Source: Cellvibrio polysaccharolyticus (GTDB lineage Bacteria > Pseudomonadota > Gammaproteobacteria > Pseudomonadales > Cellvibrionaceae). Taken from it: a DNA stretch of 64,000 bases. This document shows positions 8,668 to 18,281 of this stretch, piece after piece (position 1 is the first letter of the stretch; the number at the start of each line of letters is the position of its first letter). The notes beneath the pieces were generated by a model. It did no database searches, was not told the origin of the DNA, and worked only from the letters and a program-made list of their open reading frames with translations. The translations under genes and the position numbers were made by a program. Location of the stretch: assembly GCF_015182315.1 (NCBI RefSeq), contig NZ_PRDL01000001.1:1426001-1490000 (forward strand), read 5' to 3'.

Positions 8668-10068
8668 TTAAATAATTTTCGAGTAACGAATTTCGGTAGA
8701 CGGTTGTTGCAGGTAGCGATCGAAGACCATACAAATTCTGCGCACCAGCAAACGCCCGCTGTTATTCACTTGCAACCCCCTGGATGACAGCGTGATCAGC
8801 CCGTCGTCTACCATCGGCGTCAACGCAAAAAGTTCGTTGGTGAAATACAGCATGGTGTTGATATCAAAACGTTGATCAATCGCCGCAAAATCCAGCTCGC
8901 CGTGACAAATAATCTGGTTAATCACATAGCGACGCAGTTGATCGTCATCGGTCAGCTGGCAGCTTTTTTCTATGGGCAGATGGCCTTCATTAACGTGCTG
9001 CTGGTAGGCCGCCAGATCTTTGGTATTTTGAAAATACACATCATGCAGCGCACTGATGGATGAAACACCGAAAGCAAGCAGGTCGCATTCACCATGGGTT
9101 GAGTAACCCTGGAAATTGCGTTGCAGGCTGCGATCTTCCAATGCTTTGCCAAGACTGTCGCCGGGTTTGGCAAAATGATCCATCCCCAAATACAAATAGC
9201 CAGCCTCTTGTAGCAACTCGGTAGACCGGTGAAAAATCGCCAGTTTTTCCTGGGAGGATGGCAAATCTGCCTGGCGAATCATTCGCTGACTTTTAAATTT
9301 ATCTGGCAAGTGTGCGTAGTTAAACAGCGACAGGCGATCCGGTGATAACTCAATAACACGGTGCAAGGTTTCCGAAAAAGACCGGGTGTTCTGAAAGGGC
9401 AGGCCGTAAATCAAATCCATAGCGATGGATTGAAATTGCTGGCGGCGCAAATCGGCTACCAGCCGGGTAACATCCTGCAGCGAATTAAAGCGGTTAACCG
9501 CTTGCTGCACTTTCAGGTCAAAATCCTGAATGCCCATGCTGACCCGATTGAAGCCCAGGTTGCGCAAATGCTGCATAGTGCTGGCACTCACCTGGCCCGG
9601 GTGAATCTCGATGCCGTACTCACCTTCGTCATTATCCAGCAGCTGAAAATACTGCCGGGTTGCCTGCATCAACAGCGTCATTTCTTCGGTGCTGATATAC
9701 GTCGGTGTGCCGCCGCCCCAATGCAACTGCTTTACCGGGCGGGAGCGATCAATGTAGCGGCTTTGAATTTCCATCTCGCGAATAACGCCCTGAATATAAG
9801 GCAAGGCACGACTTTTAAGGCGGGTAACGGTCTTGTGGCAACCGCAGTAGTAACAAAGCGTGTCGCAAAAAGGAATGTGGGTGTACAGAGAAAGCGGGCG
9901 GGCTGCGGCATTACTCTGCTGCAACAGCCGTTTGATATCATCTGACGTCAGACTGCCTTTGAACTGCGGCGCTGTGGGGTAAGAGGTATAACGCGGACCG
10001 GCGAGGTCGTAACGTTTCAGTAAATCGGTATCCCACACGAGGGGGGACGATGCCAGAGATAAGGACAT
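8668..10068 (-). CDS. hemN: Oxygen-independent coproporphyrinogen III oxidase HemN
   Basis: Predicted 466 aa. This radical-SAM enzyme decarboxylates coproporphyrinogen III to protoporphyrinogen IX without oxygen. CDTLCYYCGC holds the cluster cysteines (CxxxCxxC), HWGGGTPTY is the SAM/GGxP region, and the N-terminal DLAGPRYTSYPTAPQF is diagnostic of true HemN rather than HemW. The frame extends to a TTG at 10080, but ATG 10068 matches the family N-terminus. A perfect FNR/Anr half-site pair lies about 70 bases upstream, so induction under low oxygen is likely. Confidence 0.95.
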   Translation of the reverse strand: MSLSLASSPLVWDTDLLKRYDLAGPRYTSYPTAPQFKGSLTSDDIKRLLQQSNAAARPLSLYTHIPFCDTLCYYCGCHKTVTRLKSRALPYIQGVIREMEIQSRYIDRSRPVKQLHWGGGTPTYISTEEMTLLMQATRQYFQLLDNDEGEYGIEIHPGQVSASTMQHLRNLGFNRVSMGIQDFDLKVQQAVNRFNSLQDVTRLVADLRRQQFQSIAMDLIYGLPFQNTRSFSETLHRVIELSPDRLSLFNYAHLPDKFKSQRMIRQADLPSSQEKLAIFHRSTELLQEAGYLYLGMDHFAKPGDSLGKALEDRSLQRNFQGYSTHGECDLLAFGVSSISALHDVYFQNTKDLAAYQQHVNEGHLPIEKSCQLTDDDQLRRYVINQIICHGELDFAAIDQRFDINTMLYFTNELFALTPMVDDGLITLSSRGLQVNNSGRLLVRRICMVFDRYLQQPSTEIRYSKII

Positions 10069-10131
10069 AAGAGTATGCAAGGTTGCTCACGGGACTGGTG
10101 AGCATCATGGCCGAATACGCCGCGGCCATTC

Positions 10132-10145
10132 TTGACTTGTGTCAA
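10132..10145 (-). promoter_or_regulatory. FNR/Anr box upstream of hemN
   Basis: TTGAC-N4-GTCAA is a perfect 14-bp palindrome matching the Anr/FNR consensus (TTGAY-N4-RTCAA). Its centre is about 70 bases before the hemN start. For a class II promoter (-41.5) the transcript would start near 10097. hemN is a well-known Anr/FNR target. The site also lies about 150 bases upstream of the divergent oxygenase gene. Confidence 0.8.
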
Positions 10146-10295
10146 AAAGCCGGGTATCGGAAGGCAGCGGGTAAACAATCAGTGAAGAGATACGCCGGGT
10201 GCCATTTTTAGTGGCGCGGGCATGATGCACATGGTGCCTGGCGAGGATTTGTAGTAAATTTCGCACCGCTCTCCTTTCCTTCCCGAGTATCCTTT

Positions 10296-10934
10296 TTGGA
10301 CATCATTACAGACGATTTCGAAGCCTTGCTGGACGATCTGGCAGAGGCGCTGGTGCGTGACGGTTACCGCATTCTGCCACTGCATTTGCCCTCCGGACTG
10401 ACCGATCGGCTTTGGCAGGAGCTGCAGGATCTGCCCGACAACGAATTGAAAGTGGCCGGTATTGGCCGGCAGGATGACTTTCAGCTGAACCGGGATATTC
10501 GCCGTGACAAAATCCATTGGTTTACCGGCGAAACCGCAACCCAGCAAGATTTTCTGGACTGGATGGAACAGCTGCGTGCCGGGTTGAACCGCCGCCTGTT
10601 TTTGGGCTTGTTTGATTACGAAAGCCATTTTGCCAGCTATGGCCCGGGCGCTTTTTATAAGAAGCATCTGGATGCTTTTAAAAATCTTTCCAGCCCGCTG
10701 CAGGCCAATCGGGTGTTATCCACCGTGCTCTATCTCAACCGCGATTGGCAGCCTGGCGATGGCGGTGAACTGCTGTTATTCAATGATGACGATACCTGCT
10801 TGCTGGAAACGGTTACACCGGATTACGGCAAACTGATTATTTTTCTCAGTGAACGCTTTCCGCACGAAGTAGCGGTTGCTCGCCGTGAGCGCCAAAGCAT
10901 TGCCGGCTGGTTCCGCACGCAGGGCGCGCTCTGA
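10296..10934 (+). CDS. 2OG-Fe(II) oxygenase
   Basis: Predicted 212 aa. The iron facial triad is visible as HLD (His124, Asp126) and His190 in RFPHEV, with the 2-oxoglutarate arginine near residue 199 in RQSIAGWFR. It belongs to the prolyl-hydroxylase-like 2OG oxygenases; the substrate is unknown. The start is uncertain. TTG at 10296 is the first usable codon before the conserved part, the frame is open further upstream, and no good ribosome site is present. It is divergent from hemN and so shares its intergenic region with the FNR-type box. Confidence 0.85.
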   Translation: MDIITDDFEALLDDLAEALVRDGYRILPLHLPSGLTDRLWQELQDLPDNELKVAGIGRQDDFQLNRDIRRDKIHWFTGETATQQDFLDWMEQLRAGLNRRLFLGLFDYESHFASYGPGAFYKKHLDAFKNLSSPLQANRVLSTVLYLNRDWQPGDGGELLLFNDDDTCLLETVTPDYGKLIIFLSERFPHEVAVARRERQSIAGWFRTQGAL

Positions 10935-11268
10935 GTACGCTGCTACTGCGGTTGCACGGCGTCTGCTGACATCCTGGTTCCCCTTGCCTTTTTCTGAACA
11001 GTGCTTGCCCGAAAGCGGGCAGGCGCCGGGGCTGTGCTGCACCAAAATAATTCATTTGCGGCGCAGATAGCGTCTAAACTTTCTTCACATTCGGAATCTG
11101 TTACCGGTTCCCCATCCGTTCCTGCTGAATTCTTTCCTGACGTTACGCGATGGCACGTTTGTTTTTGCGCGTTATGCAATTGTGCGCTGCTGCACATATT
11201 GGCAGGCAGGCGCCTTGGCAGGCGCTTTGCAAGTAATACTACACAGAGGGAAACATCAGGGAACTCTT
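10935..11268. other. Intergenic region before the ATP-grasp gene
   Basis: 334 bases without a convincing gene. Open frames here lack ribosome sites and resemble nothing. The last part (AGGGA shortly before 11269) carries the ribosome site of the next gene. No terminator or repeat was recognised. Confidence 0.5.
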
Positions 11269-12717
11269 ATGCAAATAGATTGGCAGACTTACGCGCCGGG
11301 TAATTTTTATGATGAGCTGATCAGCTCACCCGGTTATCCTCGAAAAGTGGCCAGACAGCTCGCACGCCATTTGGCGGGTCTGAGTGGCGAAGAATTGCAG
11401 GAGCGCAAACACGCTGCCGAAGTTGCCATCAAAACCATGGGCATTTCGTTTACCGTTTATAGCGATGCCGGCAATATTGACCGCGCCTGGCCATTTGACA
11501 TTATTCCCCGCGTTATCTCGCAAAGCGAATGGACTAAAACCTGTAACGGGCTGGTGCAGCGGCTGACTGCATTGAACTGTTTTATCAACGATATTTACAA
11601 CGACCGAAAAATTATTCGCGACAAAGTTATACCGGCAGAGCTGCTGGCCGACTCGGTCAATTTTCGCCCCGAGTGCGTGGGCATGAAACCGGCGTTCGGT
11701 GTCTGGGCACATATTTGCGGTAGCGATTTGATTCGTGACAACCGCGGTGACTTTTACGTTCTTGAAGATAATTTGCGCGTGCCCTCCGGCGTTTCTTATA
11801 TGCTTGAAAACCGCAAGGTTACCAAGCGCGTGTTCCCCGAGTTATTTGAAAACTACAACATCGCCCCGGTCACCGAATACCCCAATCAATTATTCGACAC
11901 GCTGGTGGCTTTATCTCCCCGTGATATCGACCGGCCGGAAGTGGTGGTGCTGACGCCAGGTATTTTCAATTCGGCTTACTTTGAGCACTCTTACCTGGCC
12001 CAGCAAATGGGAGTTGAATTGGTAGAAGGGCGCGATCTGGTGGTAGAAAATGATTGCGTTTATATGCGCACTATTCACGGTTTATCGCGGGTGGATGTGA
12101 TTTACCGCCGCATTGACGATTTATTTCTCGACCCGGAAATGTTCAACAAGGATTCATTAATTGGCGTGCCGGGTTTGATGCGCGCCTGGCTGAAAGGCAA
12201 TGTCGCGCTGGCCAATGCACCCGGTGCCGGGGTTGCCGATGACAAGGTGATTTATACCTTTGTGCCGCAGATGATTCGTTATTATTTAGGCGAAGAACCG
12301 CTGCTGCCCAATGTGCCGAGTTATCTTTGTATTGATAAAAAGCAATGTGACCATGTGCTGGCCAACCTCGACAAACTGGTGGTTAAACCGGCCAACGAAT
12401 CGGGCGGTTACGGCATGTTGATGGGGCCACAGGCCAGCAAAAAAGAGCGCGAGGAATTCGCCCGCCGTATTAAAGCCAACCCGCGCAATTACATGGCGCA
12501 ACCATTAATTTCATTATCGACTGCGCCGATTGTTACCTCGAAAAATGTTGAGCCACGGCATATTGATTTGCGGCCGTTTGTATTGCAAGGCAAGGAGCAT
12601 TATGTAACGCCGGGTGGCTTGACCCGTGTTGCAATGGTGAAAGGTTCTTATATCGTGAATTCGTCCCAGGGCGGTGGCAGTAAAGATACCTGGATTGTGC
12701 AGGAAGGAGACAAGTAA
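11269..12717 (+). CDS. Circularly permuted type 2 ATP-grasp protein (COG2308)
   Basis: Predicted 482 aa. Recognised by family-specific segments: MGISFTVYSD, RAWPFDIIPRVI, LEDNLRVPSGVSYMLENR, VVVLTPGIFNSAYFEH, VDVIYRRIDDLFLDP and PANESGGYGMLMGP. These proteins are ATP-dependent carboxylate-amine ligases predicted to make or extend a peptide or peptide tag; no substrate has been established to my knowledge. ATG 11269 has AGGGA upstream, and an upstream in-frame codon at 11182 is not supported. The stop overlaps the next start (TAATG), so it is translationally coupled to the alpha-E gene. The same domain recurs in the fusion at 14622-17174. Confidence 0.9.
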   Translation: MQIDWQTYAPGNFYDELISSPGYPRKVARQLARHLAGLSGEELQERKHAAEVAIKTMGISFTVYSDAGNIDRAWPFDIIPRVISQSEWTKTCNGLVQRLTALNCFINDIYNDRKIIRDKVIPAELLADSVNFRPECVGMKPAFGVWAHICGSDLIRDNRGDFYVLEDNLRVPSGVSYMLENRKVTKRVFPELFENYNIAPVTEYPNQLFDTLVALSPRDIDRPEVVVLTPGIFNSAYFEHSYLAQQMGVELVEGRDLVVENDCVYMRTIHGLSRVDVIYRRIDDLFLDPEMFNKDSLIGVPGLMRAWLKGNVALANAPGAGVADDKVIYTFVPQMIRYYLGEEPLLPNVPSYLCIDKKQCDHVLANLDKLVVKPANESGGYGMLMGPQASKKEREEFARRIKANPRNYMAQPLISLSTAPIVTSKNVEPRHIDLRPFVLQGKEHYVTPGGLTRVAMVKGSYIVNSSQGGGSKDTWIVQEGDK

Positions 12718-13706
12718 TGTTATCCCGTGTTGCAGAGCGTATTTACTGGCTGGGGCGTTACATGGAGCGCGGCGAAAATGTGGCGCGCCTGGTTAACGTA
12801 AATTCCAATTTATTGCTCGACCTGCCGCGCGGCACCCGGCTGGGTTGGGGCGCCTTGATTGATATCAGTGGTACAGGCGAATACTTCAATCGTGACACTG
12901 ACCTTGCCGACGAACGTACTGTGGTGCGTTTTATGTTGATGGACAAGGACAACCCTTCATCACTGCTGAATTCGCTCAGCTGGGCGCGGGAAAATGCGCG
13001 CATCACCCGCGAAATTATTCCCATGGAAGCCTGGGAGCTGGTGAATGATTTATACCACTTCATTAAAGATAAAAGCGCGGCGGTACTGAACCGGCGGGAG
13101 CGCTCTGCCATTCTGTTGCAAATTATCAGTCAGGTGCAGCAGTTTACCGGTTTGCTCACCGGTTGTATGACGCACAATGATGCTTACGATTTTATTCGCA
13201 TCGGGCGCAATCTTGAGCGCGCCGATATGACCACGCGCATTGTAGATGCCGGCCTCGTGCACCTGCTGCCCAAAGCATCCGAGGCGGGTAGTAGTGACGA
13301 TGAAATATCGCCCTACAATAATGTGATGTGGATGAGCGTGCTGCGTTCATTGAGCGGCTATCAAATGTACCGTCAGCATGTGCGCGATCGGGTGAATGCG
13401 AAAGATGTGGTGAAGTTTTTACTGCAGAATGAAAATTTCCCGCGCGCCGCCGCTCACTCCCTGCGCGAGCTTGAACAGTGTTTGAAAAAACTGCCGATGC
13501 ATAAATCGGCCTTGTTGGTCGCCACGCAGGTTCATAAAAAAATGGGTGAGGCCGATGTCGGGGAGTTACTGACGAGCTCGGGCCTGCATGATTATATTGA
13601 TGAAATACAAGAGGCAATTGGTCGGGTGCATGAGTGCATTACCGAAACCTGGTTTTTGCCACTGGTGCATACACCGTCGGCAGAACCCCGCCTGGCGGTG
13701 GTTTGA
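12717..13706 (+). CDS. Alpha-E domain protein (COG2307/DUF403)
   Basis: Predicted 329 aa. The N-terminus MLSRVAERIYWLGRYMERGENVARL is the hallmark of the alpha-E family; RNLERADMTTRIVDAG and the helical remainder agree. The family is always linked to the permuted ATP-grasp ligase, either as a neighbour or fused, and its biochemical role is unresolved. It overlaps the upstream ATP-grasp gene by one base. The stop is only four bases from the end of the convergent transglutaminase gene, so there is no room for a terminator between the two arms. Confidence 0.9.
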   Translation: MLSRVAERIYWLGRYMERGENVARLVNVNSNLLLDLPRGTRLGWGALIDISGTGEYFNRDTDLADERTVVRFMLMDKDNPSSLLNSLSWARENARITREIIPMEAWELVNDLYHFIKDKSAAVLNRRERSAILLQIISQVQQFTGLLTGCMTHNDAYDFIRIGRNLERADMTTRIVDAGLVHLLPKASEAGSSDDEISPYNNVMWMSVLRSLSGYQMYRQHVRDRVNAKDVVKFLLQNENFPRAAAHSLRELEQCLKKLPMHKSALLVATQVHKKMGEADVGELLTSSGLHDYIDEIQEAIGRVHECITETWFLPLVHTPSAEPRLAVV

Positions 13707-13710
13707 GCGG

Positions 13711-14625
13711 TTAATCCCGAATTAACTGTACATCCACTGAGACATTCAAGGTGTGCCCGTCACCACCGCCGAAAATAATACCTTTGAGGGGCGTCACATC
13801 GGTGTAATCGCGCCCCCAGGCGGTGGTGATGTGGTGGTCTCCCGCCGAGGCATTATTGGTGGGGTCAAAATCAAACCAGCCTTCACCCGGTACGTATACC
13901 GAAAACCAGGCATGCGATGCGTCGGCGCCGATAAGTTTGGCTTCGCCGGGTGGCGGCCTGGTTTCAAGATAGCCGCTCACATAGGCAGCAGCAAAGCCCG
14001 AGGCGCGCAAGCAGGCGATGGCAAGGTGGGCGAAATCCTGACAGACACCCCGGCGATGTTTCATCACGTCGGTAAGTGGCGTGGCAACATCGGAAAAGGT
14101 GGCATCGTAGGTGAAATCGCGAAATATTTTTTCTGTCAGGGCCATCACTGACGATAAAAACGGACGGCTCTCTTCCTTGTAACCCACCCCGGAATCACTT
14201 GTCGCAAAACAATCCGCTGCATAATCGGCGTATTCACTCTGAATGGGCACCATGGGCGATGCCAGCATAAATTCGCGCGCGTTCAGGTTGTCGTAATCCT
14301 GATACGTGTTCAGCCGCTGTTTGACTTGCGCGCCGGTGCTGCCGAAATCCAGCAGGTGAGACGTAGGGCGGGGCAAAATTTCAATTTTGCTGACCACCGT
14401 AATGTCCAGTTCAAGGTGTTCTTCTTCAATTGAAAACTGAATCAACCGGTTGCCGAAATAATCTTCTCGGATGCGTTGTGTGGCAATGGCCGGCGTGGTT
14501 TCTATGCTATTTTCCAACAGCGTCTGCCGGGAGGTGTTACGCGGTAGCAGGTAGGCGATGTTGTGACACTGGCTGACCGGTTGTTGATAAATATAACGGG
14601 TGCTGTGGCGAATAATGTATTTCAC
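13711..14625 (-). CDS. Transglutaminase-like cysteine peptidase (COG1305)
   Basis: Predicted 304 aa. The Cys-His-Asp triad is visible as GVCQDFAH, DASHAWFSVY and WFDFDPTN. An N-terminal bacterial transglutaminase domain (IRHSTRYIYQQPVSQC) precedes it. GTG at 14625 is preferred to ATG at 14640 because AGGAG (14631-14635) sits five bases before it and GTGA overlaps the stop of the upstream fusion gene, implying translational coupling. In Anbu clusters this protein is proposed to hydrolyse or transfer the peptide bond made by the ATP-grasp ligase. Confidence 0.92.
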   Translation of the reverse strand: MKYIIRHSTRYIYQQPVSQCHNIAYLLPRNTSRQTLLENSIETTPAIATQRIREDYFGNRLIQFSIEEEHLELDITVVSKIEILPRPTSHLLDFGSTGAQVKQRLNTYQDYDNLNAREFMLASPMVPIQSEYADYAADCFATSDSGVGYKEESRPFLSSVMALTEKIFRDFTYDATFSDVATPLTDVMKHRRGVCQDFAHLAIACLRASGFAAAYVSGYLETRPPPGEAKLIGADASHAWFSVYVPGEGWFDFDPTNNASAGDHHITTAWGRDYTDVTPLKGIIFGGGDGHTLNVSVDVQLIRD

Positions 14626-17174
14626 AAAAGCTCCTGCCATTCGCTTTGGTTAACCAGCATTTGCGGCGATGCCGAGTGATCAAAGTATTGCCGGGCAATT
14701 TCTTCTGCAATCGCGGTGATCAGAAGGTGCAATTTTTTTAGCAAGGCATCCAGCTCAGCTCGCTCGGCAAGGTTGCCGTCATCGGTAGCGGCCAACGCGG
14801 CAATATCCACCAGCTGCAAACAGGTGGAGGCTTCCAGCAGTAATTTTTTCTCCCGGGTGCGGTTGGCTGACGCGGGGAATTGCGCGAAATACAGTGAGAG
14901 CTGGGTAAATTGGTACATCAATGAACGCGGGTTATCGCCGTTCAGTAATAATAATTCCAAACAGCAGTCAGTACGCAGTCCTTCCTGTGCCATGCGCCGA
15001 TACAGCGCGTGCGATTCTGCCCATTGCAGTGCAGGCTCCAGCAGCACGTCTTCGAAGCTGGTATCGGGTACTTTAACCAGCAGCGAGCGCAATACACTGA
15101 TTAACTGCAAGCTTCGTTCAATACAGCGACCGGTTTGAATAAAGTACCAGTCATAACCGCGAATCATATTGTCATGCATCCAGCCGCTCAGCGCGAGCAG
15201 GCTGCTGATTAATGGCCCCAGCGCGGTGTCAGCGGCAGAAAAGGTGCCGGGCAACAAATTCCGGTTCAAATTGCCCAGCTCGTCGTGCACCGCGTTAATT
15301 ACCCGGATGGCATCGCTGGAAAATTGCTCGCGCGCTTGTTCGGCGGCGTCGGTCATGGCGTGCAAATTAAACGCGATGCTGCCAATACGCTGCTGATCAT
15401 TTAACAGCGAAACAATTTCCTGCTCGGCTTGCTGGCGGCCCTGAATGCTGTGATCGGTAAAACCTGGCCAGGTGCAAGTGACATGCGTGAGGGCGGACAT
15501 CAGCGTGCGGTATAGCGGATCGGGCAGGGTTTCGCTGCGATTCAGTTGCAAAAAAAGCGCGCGTAACAAACGCAGGCCAGACTCTGCCCGTTCGGTATAA
15601 CGCCCCAGCCAAAACAGATTTTCCAGCACCCGGCTGGGAATTTCGTGGCGGTGTTCTATCGGCGCCTGTTGAGTGCGGGTTGCCCGGGCCGCTGTTTTTT
15701 CCGGCTCGGAGGCGAGTATCCAGGTGTCTTTGGAAACCGCGCCGCGCTGGTTGGAAACCACCGGATCATTGGCGTCCAGGTTTACCCGTGTCAGGCCACC
15801 GGCCATCACCGCATAAGCATTTTCACTGGCGATGGCAAAGGTACGCAGTACGGTGGCGCGGGGTTGTATACGGCCTTCGAGCCAGGTGGGCGTGTGGGTG
15901 CAAGCAAGATATTGCTGGGCGACAAAACCGGCCGGGTTTTTCAGGATGCGGTTTTTCCAGGCTTGCAAACGCGTTGCGTCCAGCTCGGCGCCGTAGACTT
16001 CATAAAGACCCGGGCGGCGGTAGGTGGGTTTTATAAATAAGGTTTCAAGATTGTCACACATGTAGGCGAGGTCATCGGCGTTGCCACCCCACCAGGTGCG
16101 CACCGAACCCATACGCAATTCGCGGCCGAGAAAATGCCGGGCAATCGCCGGTAAATAACGCATCCAGGCGGGGTTTTCCAGCACATTGGCACCCAGCGGA
16201 TTGACAATGGCCACCCGCCCCTGACGGGCCACGTCAAGCAAGCCGGGGGTGCCCAGATGGGAGCTGCCATTCAATTCAACCGGGTCGCAATAGTGATCAT
16301 CAACCCGCCGCAAAATCACGTCGACCCGCTTCAGCCCCTCCAGCGATTTCAACCACACATAACCCTGTTTCACCACCAGGTCATTGCCTTGCACCAGGTT
16401 TAAACCCAGGTGATTGGCGATGAAGGCGTGTTCAAAATAGGTTTCGTTGTAGGCGCCAGGTGTTAACACCACAATGCGGGCAGGGCCGTCATTCGGGTTG
16501 AGCTCCAGCAATTTTTGGCGCAGCCGGGTGAAGAACAGCGAAATACGGTGCACATGGCTATCGCGAAACAGGCTCGGGAAAACCCGGCTCATGACGATCC
16601 TGTTTTCCAGGGCATAACCGGCGCCGGAGGGCGCCTGGGTGCGGTCGGAAAGCACCGTCATTTTGCCATCGTGATCGCGCACCAGATCGCAGCTGTGAAT
16701 AATCAACTGGTGCATGCCACGGAGTTTGACCTGATCGCAGGGGCGCAGGAAGCCGGGATGGCTGAAGAGTAATTCCGGCGGAATAATGCCCTGATGAATC
16801 AAATCGCGGTTGCCGTAAATATCATCAAGAATGAAATTGAACAGCTCTGCACGCTCGATTAAGGCAGTTTCTGTTTCACTCCATTGTTCGCTGTTGATCA
16901 GTAAGGGAACCGGGTTGAGTTGCCAGGTGGCATCGGTGTCTGGCGTGTTGTAGCGCTGGTAGGTGGCACCGTCGTCGCGCAATATGCGCTGCGCTTTTTC
17001 CTGGCGTTCCTGCAGGGTGGTTTTACCCAGCGCTGTCAGGCCATCCAGCAGGTAGCGCCAGTGCGGGTGGATGGTGCCATCGGCAGCAAATGCCTCATCA
17101 GGGGCGGTGCCAACGTGCATCCGGAAGGTATCGGGCTGTAGCAGAATGTCAGAATCGTTCATAACCGGACTCAT
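14622..17174 (-). CDS. Fused ATP-grasp (COG2308) and alpha-E (COG2307) protein
   Basis: Predicted 850 aa. Residues about 1-500 are a permuted ATP-grasp ligase (VVLTPGAYNETYFEHAFI, VDVILRRVDDHYCDP, FIKPTYRRPGLYEVYG, GGLTRVNLDANDP). Residues about 525-850 are an alpha-E domain opening with RVLENLFWLGRYTERAESGL. It is therefore a one-chain counterpart of the split pair at 11269-13706. The ATP-grasp half lacks the glycine-rich ANESGGYGM segment seen in the split version, which has TYRRPGLYEVYG instead, so the two may differ in activity. ATG 17162 is an alternative start. Translationally coupled to the transglutaminase. Confidence 0.9.
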   Translation of the reverse strand: MSPVMNDSDILLQPDTFRMHVGTAPDEAFAADGTIHPHWRYLLDGLTALGKTTLQERQEKAQRILRDDGATYQRYNTPDTDATWQLNPVPLLINSEQWSETETALIERAELFNFILDDIYGNRDLIHQGIIPPELLFSHPGFLRPCDQVKLRGMHQLIIHSCDLVRDHDGKMTVLSDRTQAPSGAGYALENRIVMSRVFPSLFRDSHVHRISLFFTRLRQKLLELNPNDGPARIVVLTPGAYNETYFEHAFIANHLGLNLVQGNDLVVKQGYVWLKSLEGLKRVDVILRRVDDHYCDPVELNGSSHLGTPGLLDVARQGRVAIVNPLGANVLENPAWMRYLPAIARHFLGRELRMGSVRTWWGGNADDLAYMCDNLETLFIKPTYRRPGLYEVYGAELDATRLQAWKNRILKNPAGFVAQQYLACTHTPTWLEGRIQPRATVLRTFAIASENAYAVMAGGLTRVNLDANDPVVSNQRGAVSKDTWILASEPEKTAARATRTQQAPIEHRHEIPSRVLENLFWLGRYTERAESGLRLLRALFLQLNRSETLPDPLYRTLMSALTHVTCTWPGFTDHSIQGRQQAEQEIVSLLNDQQRIGSIAFNLHAMTDAAEQAREQFSSDAIRVINAVHDELGNLNRNLLPGTFSAADTALGPLISSLLALSGWMHDNMIRGYDWYFIQTGRCIERSLQLISVLRSLLVKVPDTSFEDVLLEPALQWAESHALYRRMAQEGLRTDCCLELLLLNGDNPRSLMYQFTQLSLYFAQFPASANRTREKKLLLEASTCLQLVDIAALAATDDGNLAERAELDALLKKLHLLITAIAEEIARQYFDHSASPQMLVNQSEWQELL

Positions 17175-17302
17175 AACCAGACAAAGTCGCCGCCAGGATC
17201 AGGATAAAGCTTGGCATTTTACGCTGTTTGTTCCAGTTTTGGGGCGACAATCTCGGGTGATGCGAGCTGGTTTATGACGAGTCGGCCTTCGCCACAGACG
17301 GG

Positions 17303-18037
17303 TTACTTGTTTGTCTGCTCGGCCTTCCAGCTTACCGCAGGCAACTTTTGAAAGGCTTCGGCAATACGGGCATCCCAGGCGCGTTTCAGGTCGCGCAGGT
17401 ATTCATCGTCTTTTTCAAAGCGGTTGTAGCGCCACTCATCCTTTGAACTCTGGTAGGTCATCAGCTCAATCGGTGGGCCAACGGTAAGGTTGGAGCGCAT
17501 GGTGGAGTCCATGGAAACCAGGGCGCAGAGCGCGGCGGTATCCAGCGAGGTTTCCGGGTGCAGAATTCTGTCCAGAATCGGCTTGCCGTATTTGCTCTCG
17601 CCAATCTGTAAGTAAGGGGTGTCACTGGAGGTGGTAATGTAATTGCCTTGCGGGTAGATCATCATGATCTGCGGTTTTTCGTCGGGTAATTGGCCGCCCA
17701 GAATAAAACTGGCTTCAAAAGTGGAGGCGTTACCCTGATTGTGTTTTTGTTGTTCATTGCGGTTGAGTTCACCCAGGTACTCAGCCGCTTCGTGCAAGGT
17801 CGTCACCTGATTCAAACCGGTGGCTTGCGCTTCCTGCAGGTCTTTTTTAACTTTGGCGATCACTGCCTGGGTGGTGGCGAGGTTGCCTGCGGAAAGCACG
17901 ACGAAACGCTGTTGCTGACGGTTGGTGAGTTGAAACATTTTGCTGTAAGTGCTGATCTGGTCAACACCGGCATTGGTGCGTGAATCCGAGCAAAATACCA
18001 GACCGTCATCAAGGGCAATAGCAACACAATAAGTCAT
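17303..18037 (-). CDS. Anbu, proteasome-type peptidase
   Basis: Predicted 244 aa when started at ATG 18037; the frame is open upstream to 18235, but that extension is unlike the family. After removal of Met the chain begins Thr-Tyr-Cys-Val, with the catalytic Thr1, Asp17 and Lys32 positions typical of Ntn-hydrolases related to HslV and proteasome beta subunits. The C-terminal half (DSTMRSNLTVGPPIEL, FEKDDEYL, LKRAWDARI) is typical of Anbu. The family forms a self-compartmented peptidase-like ring and is known to co-occur with the ATP-grasp, alpha-E and transglutaminase proteins encoded next to it. Confidence 0.93.
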   Translation of the reverse strand: MTYCVAIALDDGLVFCSDSRTNAGVDQISTYSKMFQLTNRQQQRFVVLSAGNLATTQAVIAKVKKDLQEAQATGLNQVTTLHEAAEYLGELNRNEQQKHNQGNASTFEASFILGGQLPDEKPQIMMIYPQGNYITTSSDTPYLQIGESKYGKPILDRILHPETSLDTAALCALVSMDSTMRSNLTVGPPIELMTYQSSKDEWRYNRFEKDDEYLRDLKRAWDARIAEAFQKLPAVSWKAEQTNK

Positions 18038-18281
18038 CAGGCAGTACATCCGGCAACAAAAGAGGCTCAAGGGTAAAAGCTGGTTGTAGCAGGCGTCAAG
18101 GTATGAAACACGTCTTTCTGTGATGAAGATGCAAATACCGGGTATTGACAGGGCAACGGGGCTTTCGCGGCCCCGGCTTTTCCGGTATAACGCGACGCGC
18201 GTTAACAGCGCCTGAATGTGCTGAACCATCAACACGTTGTTATATTTGTTATCCGACGCAGGATCTTAACAAGGAAATCTC

